In this document: positions 12,150 to 22,437 of the stretch, piece after piece
Layout: each line of letters begins with the position of its first letter
Position numbering within the stretch: the stretch's first letter is position 1
Assembly: GCA_036785705.1 (NCBI GenBank)
Contig: JAWUZG010000160.1
Location: 1 to 64,000 of the forward strand
Length of the DNA stretch: 64,000 nt
Direction: 5' to 3'
From: Acanthornis magna
Lineage: Eukaryota; Chordata; Aves; Passeriformes; Acanthizidae
The notes under the pieces: model-generated
Told to the model about the DNA's origin: nothing
Database searches by the model: none
Seen by the model: only the letters and a program-made list of their open reading frames with translations
Program-made: the position numbers and the translations under genes

Positions 12150-12640
12150 CCAGGGAGAGCTCCCCACAAGAAACAAACCCCAGACCCTGCCCCTGGCACG
12201 TTTCCTCCACCAGGAGGAACATGGCAGGGCCCTGGACCTTCATTGCTTTGATGGCCAAAGCGACCTTCAGGAGGCTCTGGATTCTCTTCTCCCCTGTCTC
12301 AAAACCCTCCTCTGCCATGTTCCCCGACACAATGATGTCACCAAGGCCCTGTGGGTGTTCTGGAGCCTCCCCCTTTTCCAGGGCAGTCGGGATCAGTCCC
12401 TGGCACAGGGTGGGGCTGTGTTTCCAGGTGGTTCCAGGGGCTCTGGATGCCCCTCCAGGTCAAGGCAAACTGTGTCCTGCCCTCTGCTGCCAAAACAATG
12501 GGGACAAATGCATTGGAAACATCCATGGTGGCACCACTTGGCTGCATCGGCCTCCAGCTCATCCAACATGTCCGGCACAGCCGCTCTCAGTGGGGCTGGC
12601 ACTTGGTTCCAGCCCCCACACTTCCTGTCCGTGGCCACTC
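12150..12640 (-). pseudogene. Decayed ERVL-like pol fragment (reverse transcriptase)
   Basis: On the minus strand, broken frames carry short motifs typical of a retroviral reverse transcriptase, such as QFALTWRG near 12495 and a downstream GNMAEEGF segment in another frame. The frames are interrupted, so this is an inactive remnant. A related fragment lies at 59160-59470. It sits in the palindrome spacer. Recognition is by motif only. Confidence 0.6.
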
Positions 12641-13079
12641 TCCACTGGACTCACATGCCGGCCATGTGAGGCCCTTGAAGGTTCAGCGTCTCCGCCTGAG
12701 CACTCCCAGCTCTCCAGGTCATGGCTCATCCCAGGGATGGGGTCCTGCAGTCCCAGTTGGTGCCATGTTGCCAACAGGGTCTTGTGGTGTCCCTCGGTCC
12801 CTGTTGTTCTTGCACCCTAAGCAGCCCCACAGCAGAAGGGTCTGGGGAGAGCCCCGGCCAGGGACTGAGCTGTGGAATTGCCTCTGTCTCCACAGCAGCT
12901 CTGCCAGGGCCCAACGATGCCCTTTGGGCTCCCTGAAATCCCCGCTCTGGCACCCACAGCCCCTCGTGCCCCTCCTCCCTCCCTACGCTCGCTGCCTGCA
13001 GGGCTGTTCCTCTCACAGCCTCTGGCTCCTCTTGGCTGCTGCAATTCCATCACTGCCATCCCTTGGTTTTGCCCTTCCC

Positions 13080-13560
13080 AACTCCGGGCCGACCCTGCCC
13101 AGTGCCCCCCAGCCTGTTCCGGGGCACCCCTCGAGTCCTGAGAGCTGTTGGGGGTGTCGCCATGGCAACAGTCAGTCCCGACACATGGCAACAGTGACTT
13201 CGGACTTGCTGTCACAGTCGGTTTGGACACATCACCACTGTTGTTCTCCGCACCCTATGACAATCCCAGCGCTACCAGCGTGATGGCAGCTGTGACCTGT
13301 GCCGGGGCTCTGAGTCCAAGATTCCTCTCCTTACGTGCTGGCACGTCCCTGGGGTCCCTGGTCGCCCACCACCCCGGCCCCTCTATTCCAGAGCCTCCCT
13401 TCCAGCCCTCCCCTGCTCGCCCAGCTGTGCCCCCTGCCAGCCTCAGGGCCGGGACCGGTGGAGGCTCCAGAGCAGCTCCAGGGATCAGAAACTGTTCAGG
13501 GAATGCCGGGTACGGGGCTTTGGGCACCGGGGAGCACCGGGCAGGGCTGGAGCTGGCAGT
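13080..13560 (-). repeat. CpG-rich recurrent block, copy 2 (CpG-depleted)
   Basis: This matches the block at 60000-60700 in the same orientation and the 3390-3960 block in inverse. The copy has lost many CpGs and is truncated before the LTR at 13774. Together with 12150-12640 it mirrors the arrangement at 59160-60700. Confidence 0.55.
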
Positions 13561-13773
13561 GGGGTGAGGGCACTGTGGGGAATGGGCGTGTCTGGCTTTG
13601 CCACCCCTAACACTTTCATTTTCTTGCCCCAGGCGTCCGAGGCCAGCCTGAGCTGCTGCTCCTGGCAGATTTCATTTGAGAGAAATTCATGGACGTTTGC
13701 AAATTCAGGAGGCAGGATCCCACTTTGGCAGCAGGCACCTGGCCTCGAAGAATGGCTCTTTCCCACAGGAAAG

Positions 13774-14700
13774 TGTCCTGGTTTAAAAGAGAAATGTCGG
13801 CTGAGGAAGGCAGGAATCTTCCTGGAATAGGAGGAGCCCTCCCTCCAAATTATTATAACTTTGAAGTTGTGGAGCTTTCAGGCAAAAATGCAGAAAAAGG
13901 AATAACAGTTCTTTGCTAGAAAATGAATAGAACAGAACAGAACAGAAACAGCAAGACAATAACGAAAGCTTTCAACATGCTCAGTGCTATTTTTTCCCCT
14001 TTGGTGTGGTTATGACCACAGCTGGCAGGAAGTTGTGGAGGCTTCAGGAGGCAAAGGCTGCAGGGACTCACTCGAAGCTGTCGGAGAGGGTTATAATGAG
14101 AGCTCGGAACTTGCCCGGGTGGTAACAACTGGCGCCGGCACGGCAGGGACAGAAGGGGGTGCTCCCCTGCAAACCCACGCGGGCCGTGTCCGGTCTCGGC
14201 ACTGGACGTTGCCCCAGTCGGAGTCAGCGGGGCCGGCCGGGATCCTCTCGCCAGCAGCGGGCACAGGCAGGGCACAGGCAGAACTCGATGGCGGTGCTGA
14301 GCTCCGGCACTTTCGAAAGCCCAGGGCGAGAGCGCACGGCTCCCGGCACCGACACCAAGGACAGCTCCCGCTCCCGGAGCGCCACACAGCCCCAGCAGCT
14401 CAAAATGCCCAGCCCCTATGGCCCTCCCCTCGCCAAACGATTCCCTTGGTGTGTGAGGCTCTCAGCCACGCCTTTTGTGTGTGCTCACTTGCTGCTGTCC
14501 ATCATGGACTCACCCCTTCCTCCTGCCAGCGTCTCCACGATGATAATGGGAAAAAACTCACTGAGAAGCCTAAACCCATAACAAGGACCACAGAGAGGAC
14601 AGGAGGAATTGGGATGGAAACCTCACCTGTGCCCTGGCAGCACAGGGACAGGAGCTGAGAGGAACAACAACCACTGCAGGAAATCCTTCAGGGGTAAATC
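13774..14700 (+). mobile_element. LTR-like element, TGTCCTGGTTT type
   Basis: It begins TGTCCTGGTTTAAAAGAG and resembles the LTRs at 34837 and 52878 over the first 150 bp (shared TCCAAATTATTATAACTTTG). The 3' boundary is uncertain. It occupies the rest of the palindrome spacer; no gene is seen between 12068 and 14786. Confidence 0.5.
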
Positions 14701-15299
14701 TGCTCCATTTTCCCATGGGCAAATTCTCAGTCAGAACAGGAGGCATGATGTCACTTCCCACCCTCTGGAAGAGACCTCCAGGTCAAATTGTTCTTCTCTC
14801 AGCCCTTTGGGATCTTTGCCTTTTGTGCCTCCACTTGGAGGGGGAGGGGCAGCAGCTCCTGGTTTTTAGTGGCAGCCCAAAATTGGAGAATCCCATTGCT
14901 AAAGGCTGAGAGAACTGAACAAAGCAACACCATTTCTGCCAGTTTAACCAAAAAGCTACATTTTTCTCTCAGATCGGGGTCCTGTGCCTCTCTGGCAGTG
15001 GGAGGACGAATGGGAAGCCACTGGGATCATGGGTGTACTGAGAAGGGAATGGGGAGCCCCTGGATTTTCTGGGAGCAATAGGGAGGTGCTGGAAAGAGGA
15101 GTAAGGAGGCCCTGGTGTTACTGGGAGCACTGGGAGGGGAGTGGGGAGTGCTTGGGGGTACAGGAACGGGGACAGGGGAACCCATTGTAGTACTTCAGGT
15201 GGGGAATGGGGAGCACTGTGTGCCCTGTGCAGCCCTGCCTGACTTGTGACCACCTCCCGAATGGGATGGGCAAGCACAGGAGCCGTGGATGAGGAAACC

Positions 15300-15354
15300 C
15301 CAGTGCTGCCAGTGCCCCCAGTGCCCCCAGTGCCCCCAGTGCCCCCAGTACCAC
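15300..15354. repeat. 10-bp tandem repeat (CCAGTGCCCC)
   Basis: Four to five near-perfect 10-bp units related to CCAGTGCCCC lie just 3' of gene C on its transcribed side. The rest of 14971-15369 is 3' flank of gene C without another feature. Confidence 0.8.
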
Positions 15355-15369
15355 CCACTTCCCAGAGCA

Positions 15370-18300
15370 TCACAACTTCTGTTGTAGATCTTCGTAGATG
15401 TCACTGTGTTCCCACGGTTGCCCATTCGGCCCCAGTAGCTGCATGTAGGTCGCCTGGGGGTCCTCCACCGGGGGGGTTGAGGACTCTGGGGGTGCCCTGT
15501 GGGGATGAGGAGGTGTGTGGGAGGGGATGGGAGATCCTGGGGGTTTGGGTGAAAGGGAGTTTGTGGATGGGGCCCCCCACTCACCTGTCCTGGTGCTTCC
15601 TTTTGGCTGCAAAGGAAAGAGGTGGGGGTGACTGTGGGGTCCCTGGGGCCCTGACCCTGCACAGGAATCTTGAACCCCCAGGGGACCCTCAATTACCCCC
15701 AGGACTCCCGAACATCCCTGAAGCCTTGCAGAACCCCTGACCCACACCAGTGCCCTCAACCCACTGAGCCCCCAAAGCCCCAAGTCCAGCAGGGAGGGGA
15801 CTCTCCAGACTGCCCCAGGATTCCTGACAGGACCCCCAACGTCTCTGCATGACCCTCCAATATATCCTCAAACCCCCCAGGACCACAGCCAAGGTCACTG
15901 GGGGTCCCAGTCCCATCCCAAGTCTGGGGCTGTGGGTGCTGCCCAATAACACCCTAATTCTGGGTGCCTTCCCACCACTCCCTGGGACCCCTATACCCCA
16001 TTGTCACCCACCCATGCGGTGCCACCAGTGCCAGGCCACGATGACACCCAAGAGCAGGAGCAGGAACAACAGGGACCCACTGACCCCTGCGACCACTGCT
16101 GCGGACAGAGTGGGATACAGGGGGGTCACCCATTACCCCAGGGGTCCTGCAACCTCCCGTGACTTTGGGTGACCCCTCCTGTGCCCTGTTCCTTCTGCAT
16201 CTCTGCCAGGGACAGAGGGGGACCAACCCAGGTCACCAATGACCTGGGAGTCTCAGACCCCCAGTGACCCCACTTGTGTCCCCAGGTTCCCACGGTGTCA
16301 CCTCCAGGGCCAGCTCTGGGCTGAGCACCTGGAACACGCGGTGTCCATCCAGCTGGTTGGTGGCCACACACTGGTAGGTGCCCGAATGTCCCAAATTGAT
16401 GTCCTTGAGCTCCAGGAGGGGACCCTGGGCCACCTCCTGCCCATTGCGCAGCCAGGTGAAGGTGACAGGTGCTGAGCCCACCTGCACCGAGCAGCTCAGG
16501 GTCACGGGGTCACCTGGGCACACCTGGTGTGCTGGGGGGCCAGGGGTGATGGTGGCATTGGCCACGGGCACTGTGGGGACAGAGATGGGGCTGAGGCTGG
16601 GGGAGGGGCTGGCACCTGGTGTGGGGGGAGGGGGACTGGAGGCATTGAGGGTGGGATGAAGGGAATGAGGGAGTCTGTGCATGATGGCACCTGGAGACAG
16701 AGGGTGCCCTTCACCCAGGACTGTGACCCACAGTGACCCCCAGTATGGGATTGATGCCTTAAGGATTTTTAGCTTCTATTTTTCATGTATCTGTAGCTTT
16801 GGTGTGTAGTTCTAGGCTTCCTATAAAGTGCTAGAAGTCCTCTGTTCCCAGCAGTTCAGACAAAACAGTTGCTCTCAGTGGAAAATCCAAGGACACTTCG
16901 CTGCCTCAGAGCCCCAAAATATGGAAACAACAGTGAATTGGGGGGAGCAAGCTTGGGGTGGGTGACAGCATCACCTGAAGATGTCATTGGAGAATTGGGG
17001 CCCGATACGTTAGTAAGACAGAACTTATAAAATGTGAAGAACTCATGACTCGGAGTCCATTTTGGGTGTAGCCTCCCGAGTAGGCTTTGTCTGCCCTGAA
17101 CGCACCGGTAGGCCTTCAATAAATGTATCTCCTTTTTATTCTCCTTTCTTTGTCTGGCCTCTGTCTGAGGTAAGCCCTGTTTTGGGCATCAGGGGCAGGA
17201 TGGGAATGTGATGGGTGGGTGGGGGATGCCTGAGAGGTGGGGCCAGGGCTGATGGTGACATTGGCCACCAGCACTGACGGGGAGAGACAGGGCTGAGGAT
17301 GGGGGGAGGGGTGACACCCAGTGTGAGGTGATGGGAATGGGGTGGGGATGGGAGTGGGATGGGGAAGATGAGGGAGTCTGTGCCTGGTGGCACCAGGAGA
17401 GTCTTCTTCACCCAGGAATGTAAGCCACGGTGGCAGGGGTAGGCACCCAGCACGGGATGAGGGCATGTGGTGGATGGGATGAGGATGGGATGGGCGTGAT
17501 GGGTTGTATGGGGGATGCCATGGGTGCCACCACCCCCAGCCCAAGGGTCCCACTCACCCAGGACGGTGACATTCAGTGGGGGGCTCTCGGCTACGCTGTC
17601 CCCATCGCTGGCCTGGCACTGGTAGTGGCCACTGTCCTCAGCCCCAATGCTGCGCAGCTCCAGGTGGGAGCCAGTGCCCAGTGGCACGTCCGAACCCTCC
17701 CGGTGCCAGGAGAAGGACAGGGGACCTGTCCCCTTGGCCACCGTGCAGCTCAGCACCAGGCGGTCACCCAGTGCCACCTGTGCCCCAGGAGGCTGAGCCC
17801 ACAGGGACACCCCCGAGAGTGGGATCCCTGTGTGGAGAGATGGGTGTGAAGAGGGACACGGGGAGGGTGCAGGACATGAGGAGGGAAAAGAGGGGGGATA
17901 GGATGGGTGTGGAGAGGACCCCAGTGAGGGAGAAGGGGACCCAGGGAGGGTGGGGTGACCTGAAGACAATAAAGGGGACCCAGGTAGAGGTGGAGAGACT
18001 CAAGGAGGGACGGTGGATGAGACAGGAGACACAGGAGCCTCAGGGAAAATGTGGGGGGCTCAAGAGAGGGGAGAAAGGACCAAGGAAGAGAAGGGAGATC
18101 AGAGGGTGGAGCATGGACCTGGGAAGGTGTGTGAGATGGACCTCAGAGGGATGGGGGGACCTGAAGAGGGACCCAGGCAGTGATGGGGCAAACCTGGGAG
18201 GCTGTCAGGGTTCCCCGTCCCCATCCCTGCACTCACTGTGCACTGTCACTGTCACCTGCGCCGACTCCGTCCATCCTGGCAGTGCAGATTTCACCCAGCC

Positions 18301-19603
18301 CTTGCAGCGGTAGCGGCCCCCGTGGTGCAGCTGCAGGGGGGACAGGGACAGCTCAGTCCCATTGAGGGGCCCCTCCAGATGCTCCCCATTGCGATAAAAT
18401 TGGACCCTGGTGACCGATTTGTCCTGCCTGACTCGGCAGCGCAGTGTCACCGTGTCCCCCTCCAGCAGTGCCCCTGCTGGCACCTGCAGCACCAGCCAGT
18501 CTGGGGGACAGGGGGGACATGTCACACCAGGGGGCTCTGGGGGCACTGAGGGGTGCAAGGCCACCCAGGGAGTGAAGCCCACCCAGAGCCTCAGGGAGGG
18601 CACCCATCCCCATCTCCCCTCACCGTTTAGGACGCTCACATTGGGGCTGAGCCCAGTGCCGGGTCTCTCACACTGGTAGGTGCCTCTCTCAGAGACAACA
18701 AAGTGGTCGGGTGCCTCCTGCCACCAGAGCATCCTGTCCTTGTACCAGGCGGTGGCACCGGCAGTCCCTGAGCCCTGGCAGGACAGTGTCACCTCGTCCC
18801 ACAGCACTGCTGGCGTCCAGGGGGGGTTCACGACAAGTTGGGTGGTCTGGGCACCTGAGGGTGACAGGGGACAGCAGCCTGCCAGGGCCACCACAGGGCT
18901 GGGGACAGCAGGGTGGGGATATGGCATCCCCCATGGACTCACCAGCAAGGCCGAGGGTCTGTGCTGGAAGGGAGAAGGGCGTAGGTTTGGGTTGGGGTGG
19001 CAGTGCGGGGACAGTGGCACCTGGGGGACGAGGTGTGGGGGCTCTCCCCACACTGTCCCCTTGGGGACACCAGTTCTTGTGGGAAAGTGCCCAGGGATGG
19101 TCCCAACAGGTGTGGAGAGGCCGTGGGATATGTCTGTGTCACAGCTGCCCACGTGCCACATCTGTGTGGCAGGGACACCTGAGGGATTGGGACACTGCAA
19201 CCACCTCGGGCTGAGGCAGGACATGGGGACACTGTGGACACCCTGGGATGAGGACACCACAGCCACCCTGTTCTGGCACATGCTACCCGGGTCAGCCCCA
19301 CAGCACCTGTCCCCATGGCCCGTCTCCACAGTGCTTCTCCCCACAGCCCTGTCCCTGCATCCCTGTGTCCCCCTGTTGGTGCCCCCACAGCCACCCCACC
19401 TCTCCAGTCACACCAGTGTCCCTCCCCATGGAATGGCTCTGCTGGCATGGGGGACCTCAGGGGACCCCACAGCCCCCCTGTGCCCCCTCCACACCACTCT
19501 CTGCCTCACCAGGGCCCATCCCCAGGGCGTCAGGCCCGTGCCCGGGACACTCACCCCATAGGAGCAGTGCCACCCTCCCGGCCATCCCGGTGTCCCCGGC
19601 CAT
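15370..19603 (-). CDS. FCRL-like receptor C (D1-D2-D4-D5, intact)
   Basis: Exons (minus strand): signal peptide 19603-19555 (second ATG at 19585), 21-bp exon 18963-18943, D1 18854-18624, D2 18500-18237, D4 17827-17558, D5 16570-16274, TM 16098-16012, cytoplasmic 15606-15585 and 15496-15370 (TGA 15372-15370). The exons sum to 1368 bp, a 455-aa protein with no stop. It is a type I membrane receptor: D1 with WYKD, D4 and D5 with intact Cys pairs, TM GSLLFLLLLLGVIVAWHW. The tail keeps VEDPQ and DIYEDL, but its ITIM reads ATYMQL, with Ala at -2 rather than V/I/L/S, so inhibitory strength may be reduced. An LTR (16752-17191) and a truncated duplicate D5 exon lie in the D4-D5 intron. Gene B is the closest relative. 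Confidence 0.85.
16752..17191 (+). mobile_element. Solo LTR inside the D4-D5 intron of gene C
   Basis: Terminal inverted repeats TGATGCC and GGCATCA bound a 440-bp element with a TATA-like CCTATAAAG near 16820 and CAATAAATG at about 17117. It is antisense to gene C. No clean target duplication was found. It sits beside the truncated D5 copy and may add a transcription start or poly(A) site on the opposite strand. Confidence 0.75.
17229..17276 (-). pseudogene. Truncated duplicate D5 exon of gene C
   Basis: A good acceptor (CCCCGTCAG) is followed by 48 bp encoding the start of a D5 domain (VLVANVTISPGP), then homology is lost shortly before the LTR. The upstream intron also repeats the sequence found before the true D5, so a segment was duplicated and one copy broken. 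Use of this exon would disrupt the frame. Confidence 0.7.
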
Positions 19604-20560
19604 CCGTGCTGGCTGTCACACGCTGCTGGGGCCACTTGCTCCCTGGGTTGTGGCTCTTTGGCCAAAGGGGAAGGAAGCGAGGTGACACCTAGTACCCACA
19701 TGTTGGTGGCCCTTGGTGGGGGCACGGTGGAGAGAGGCTATGGACAGGCTGGGGCCCGGGTGGGGACATCCTGGCGACATGCTGGGGACATGGGTGGGAC
19801 ATGGTGCTTGTAGGCTCAGGAAAAAGGGGCACCTGGTGGGACAGGCAATGCCCAGGGGTGAGGGGCTCAGGGGGTGTGCAGAACCAAGGATGGATGTCCA
19901 GGGAAATGGGGTCCAGGAATGGGGGTCCTGAGGAGGCAGGTCTCAGAGGAGGGGGGTTCCATGGCCATGGGGGTCCCCATGTGTGGGATCCCCTCCAGGG
20001 ATTTGGAGCCATGGGATGCAGGTCTTGGGGCCGGGAAATCCTGGGAGAATGTGAGGCCCATGGGGTGAGGTCAAGCAGAGCGGGGTCCTGGGAAGTGGGG
20101 GTCCTTGGGTGGGGGTCCCGGGGAGGAGGATATGAGGAATGGCAGTCCCATGGCTGCGTTCCCAGGGGAATGCGTTCCCAGGGACAGGGAGTGGCTGTGT
20201 GGGCACGTGGGTCACAGCTCCTTCCCATGGTGCCTGAGATATCAGATGTGAGCCGGGGTGCAGTGGGACCCTCTGAGGTGCTCTTGGTTTGGGGGGGCAT
20301 GACAGGGGGGCCAGGGGGCTCCAGGGCTGTGCCCCCAACTCCTCCAGGGGCTTTTTTCAACTCTATTTCCATTTTTTTCCATCTTTGTCTCACTTGCGCA
20401 CCACGCCCAATTGCTGGCTCAGCGATGCTGGGGGGCTCTTGAGCAGGGAACAGGTTGGGGGGACCCGTGGGAGGGGAAAAGGGGGACTGGGGGGGTGCAG
20501 GGAGGGGTGGAGGGCTGTGGGGGGGCTGTGCAGGATGGGGGTGTACGGCAGTGCCCCCCA

Positions 20561-20600
20561 ACACTTTCACTTTCACTTTCATGCAGCAGAAAGAAGAGGC
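20561..20600 (-). promoter_or_regulatory. IRF/ISRE-like element upstream of gene C
   Basis: On the minus strand this reads GAAAGTGAAAGTGAAAGTG, three GAAA units at 6-bp spacing, preceded by a purine-rich GGCCTCTTCTTTCTG equivalent. It lies about 0.96 kb before the start codon and is the most regular copy in the array. Binding by IRF proteins is inferred from motif form. Confidence 0.6.
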
Positions 20601-20779
20601 CGTTTGTGCTGAGAGTCAGACAGGGGGGTGGTACTGTCCTGGGGGGGTCCATGTTCTGGGGGTGACACAAGCAAGGGAAATCCACTCCAGGGAGTGACAT
20701 ACCCGGGAGGAGAGTGTCCTGTCATGGGGGATGGCAGTTCCAGAGGGGTCCCTGTCCCAGGGTTGGTACATCCTGGGAA

Positions 20780-21320
20780 CCCCTGTCCATCCAAGGCTGG
20801 GGCCCAGCCATGGCACAGCCCCACTGCCCACGGATGGCCATTGGCCAGCCCTGCTCTGGCCAGACCCAGGGGACAGCCAGGACCTGAGGCTCCCAGCCAC
20901 CCCCTTGGCTTTGATTCTCACAGCTTTAGAGCTGCTCCAAAGTGAGAATTGTGTGGGGGAAAAAGGGCTGGCTGTGGTTTGCTCAGCCCTGCAAGAAGCA
21001 CAAAAACCAATGGGAGCCCAAGCAGTGGCTCTGCAAGGGCCTGTGATGGTTTTGAGAGCAGGGCTGGGTGGAAACCCCCCCTGCAGGGGCAGCTGTGAGG
21101 GAAGCAGTCCGGAAATGCAGCAATTGATCATTTTGTCCCTCTGGCCAAGGGACTGAGCGAGCCCCAAAACTCCTGCAAAGACAACAATCTGCTCAGCAAC
21201 CTGACCTGGACCCTCCTCCTTCCTGTACAAAACCTGCAGCCCGTTGGAATCTCCCAGAAAGAATGTTTGTTTTCTGGCAGTGGCTGCCAATGAGAGGGAA
21301 AAGTGTGGAAATATCGAGCA
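20780..21320 (-). repeat. Recurrent upstream block, copy 2 (5' of gene C)
   Basis: Reverse complement of the block at 4010-4625, including GATCAATTGC and the inverted CCAAT. It lies 1.2-1.7 kb upstream of gene C, in the same relative orientation as the others. Confidence 0.65.
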
Positions 21321-21369
21321 GTGGCCCTGCCTCGCGGCCATGCTGGGGCTGGGGTTGACCCCGGCTGGA

Positions 21370-21960
21370 CGGCGACAGTGACTCCGGACACGCTGTGGCA
21401 GCCGCTCCGGACACATCGCCACCGTCGGTGCCGCAGCCCGGGACAGTCCCGGCACTCGCAGCGCCATGGCAGCGCCACCTGCCACGGTGACCAAACCCAA
21501 GACTCCGCTCCCGCAGGCCCGGGGGCTCCTCCCGGGGGTCCCCGGTTCCCCCCACCCTCCCGGTGCCTCCCTCCTGTTCCCCCCGCCCGCCCCAGGCCCG
21601 GGCCCGGCGGAGGCTCCGGAGCAGCTCCGGGGCTCAGACGCCGCTCGGGGAGCGTCGGCTGCGGGGCTTTGGGCACCGGGGGGCACCGGGCAGGGCTGCG
21701 GGGGGGCTGGGCTGGGCTCGGGGCACTCCCCAGGCCGCCCCCGGCTCCGTGCCGGGGCTCTCGGGGCTCTCGGGGCGCTGCCGCTGCTGCCGGGCTCCAG
21801 CTCGGCCCGAGGGGCTCGGCAGCTGCGGGATCGGTGCCCGTGGGGACGGGGCGGCACCGCCGCAGCTCCCCGAGCCCCGGGCCGGTGTCACCGAGCGGCG
21901 ACAAACAGCGAGCGGCAGCTCCTTCCCCTCTGCGGGGGCGGCTGCGAGGGAACCAGGCTG
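21370..21960 (-). repeat. CpG-rich recurrent block, copy 3
   Basis: Closely similar, inverted copy of 3390-3960 beyond the 3' end of gene D. It has high CpG density and no splice or coding signals that are shared by all copies. Confidence 0.65.
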
Positions 21961-22122
21961 AAAATGCCCCCATTGTTCATTTTGTCACTGTCCCCAAGGC
22001 ACTGATAGAGCCCCAAAAATCCTGCAAATCCCACAAGGATCTGCTCAACGACCGCACCTGGACCCTCCTCCTTCCCGAGCTGAACACACAGAGCCGAACA
22101 AACCAATCCCATTTTTTCCCGC

Positions 22123-22128
22123 TTTAAT
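22123..22128 (-). terminator. poly(A) signal relic of gene D (ATTAAA)
   Basis: ATTAAA on the minus strand in the same context as the gene A signal, about 310 bp beyond the last coding position of D. Confidence 0.55.
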
Positions 22129-22437
22129 CAAAAAGCTGCAGTTTGTGTCCAATAAATGGGAAAAGGGTCCTGTGTCCCCCTGGCAGTGGGCGGGGGAATG
22201 GGGAGCCCCTGGGGGTACTGGGAGCCCTGGGAGCACTGGAACGGGGAGCTCTGGCCTCCCTGGGCAGCCCCATATGGGACCCCCCACTCGGGGCCACTCC
22301 CCATCCAAGGTGGACAATCACAGGAGGGGGGAGGGTGGGGGGAATACCCACGGGGGTGCCCACGGGGGGGGACGTTCAGTGCCTCCCTGTTCCTCCCAGT
22401 GTCCCCATTGTCCCCAGTCTCCCCAGTCTCCCCAGCG

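Noticed and set aside
15300..15354. Regular short repeats suggesting a CRISPR array
   Set aside because: The units are contiguous 10-mers without spacers, in a vertebrate genome; a minisatellite is the plain reading.
20616..21857. 413-codon minus-strand open frame as a possible gene
   Set aside because: It runs through two unrelated repeat blocks and has no counterpart in the matching arm around 3500-4700.
21128..21973. 281-codon open frame over the CpG block near gene D
   Set aside because: The first 200 codons are low-complexity Pro/Arg/Gly from CpG-rich DNA and are not kept open in the other copies.
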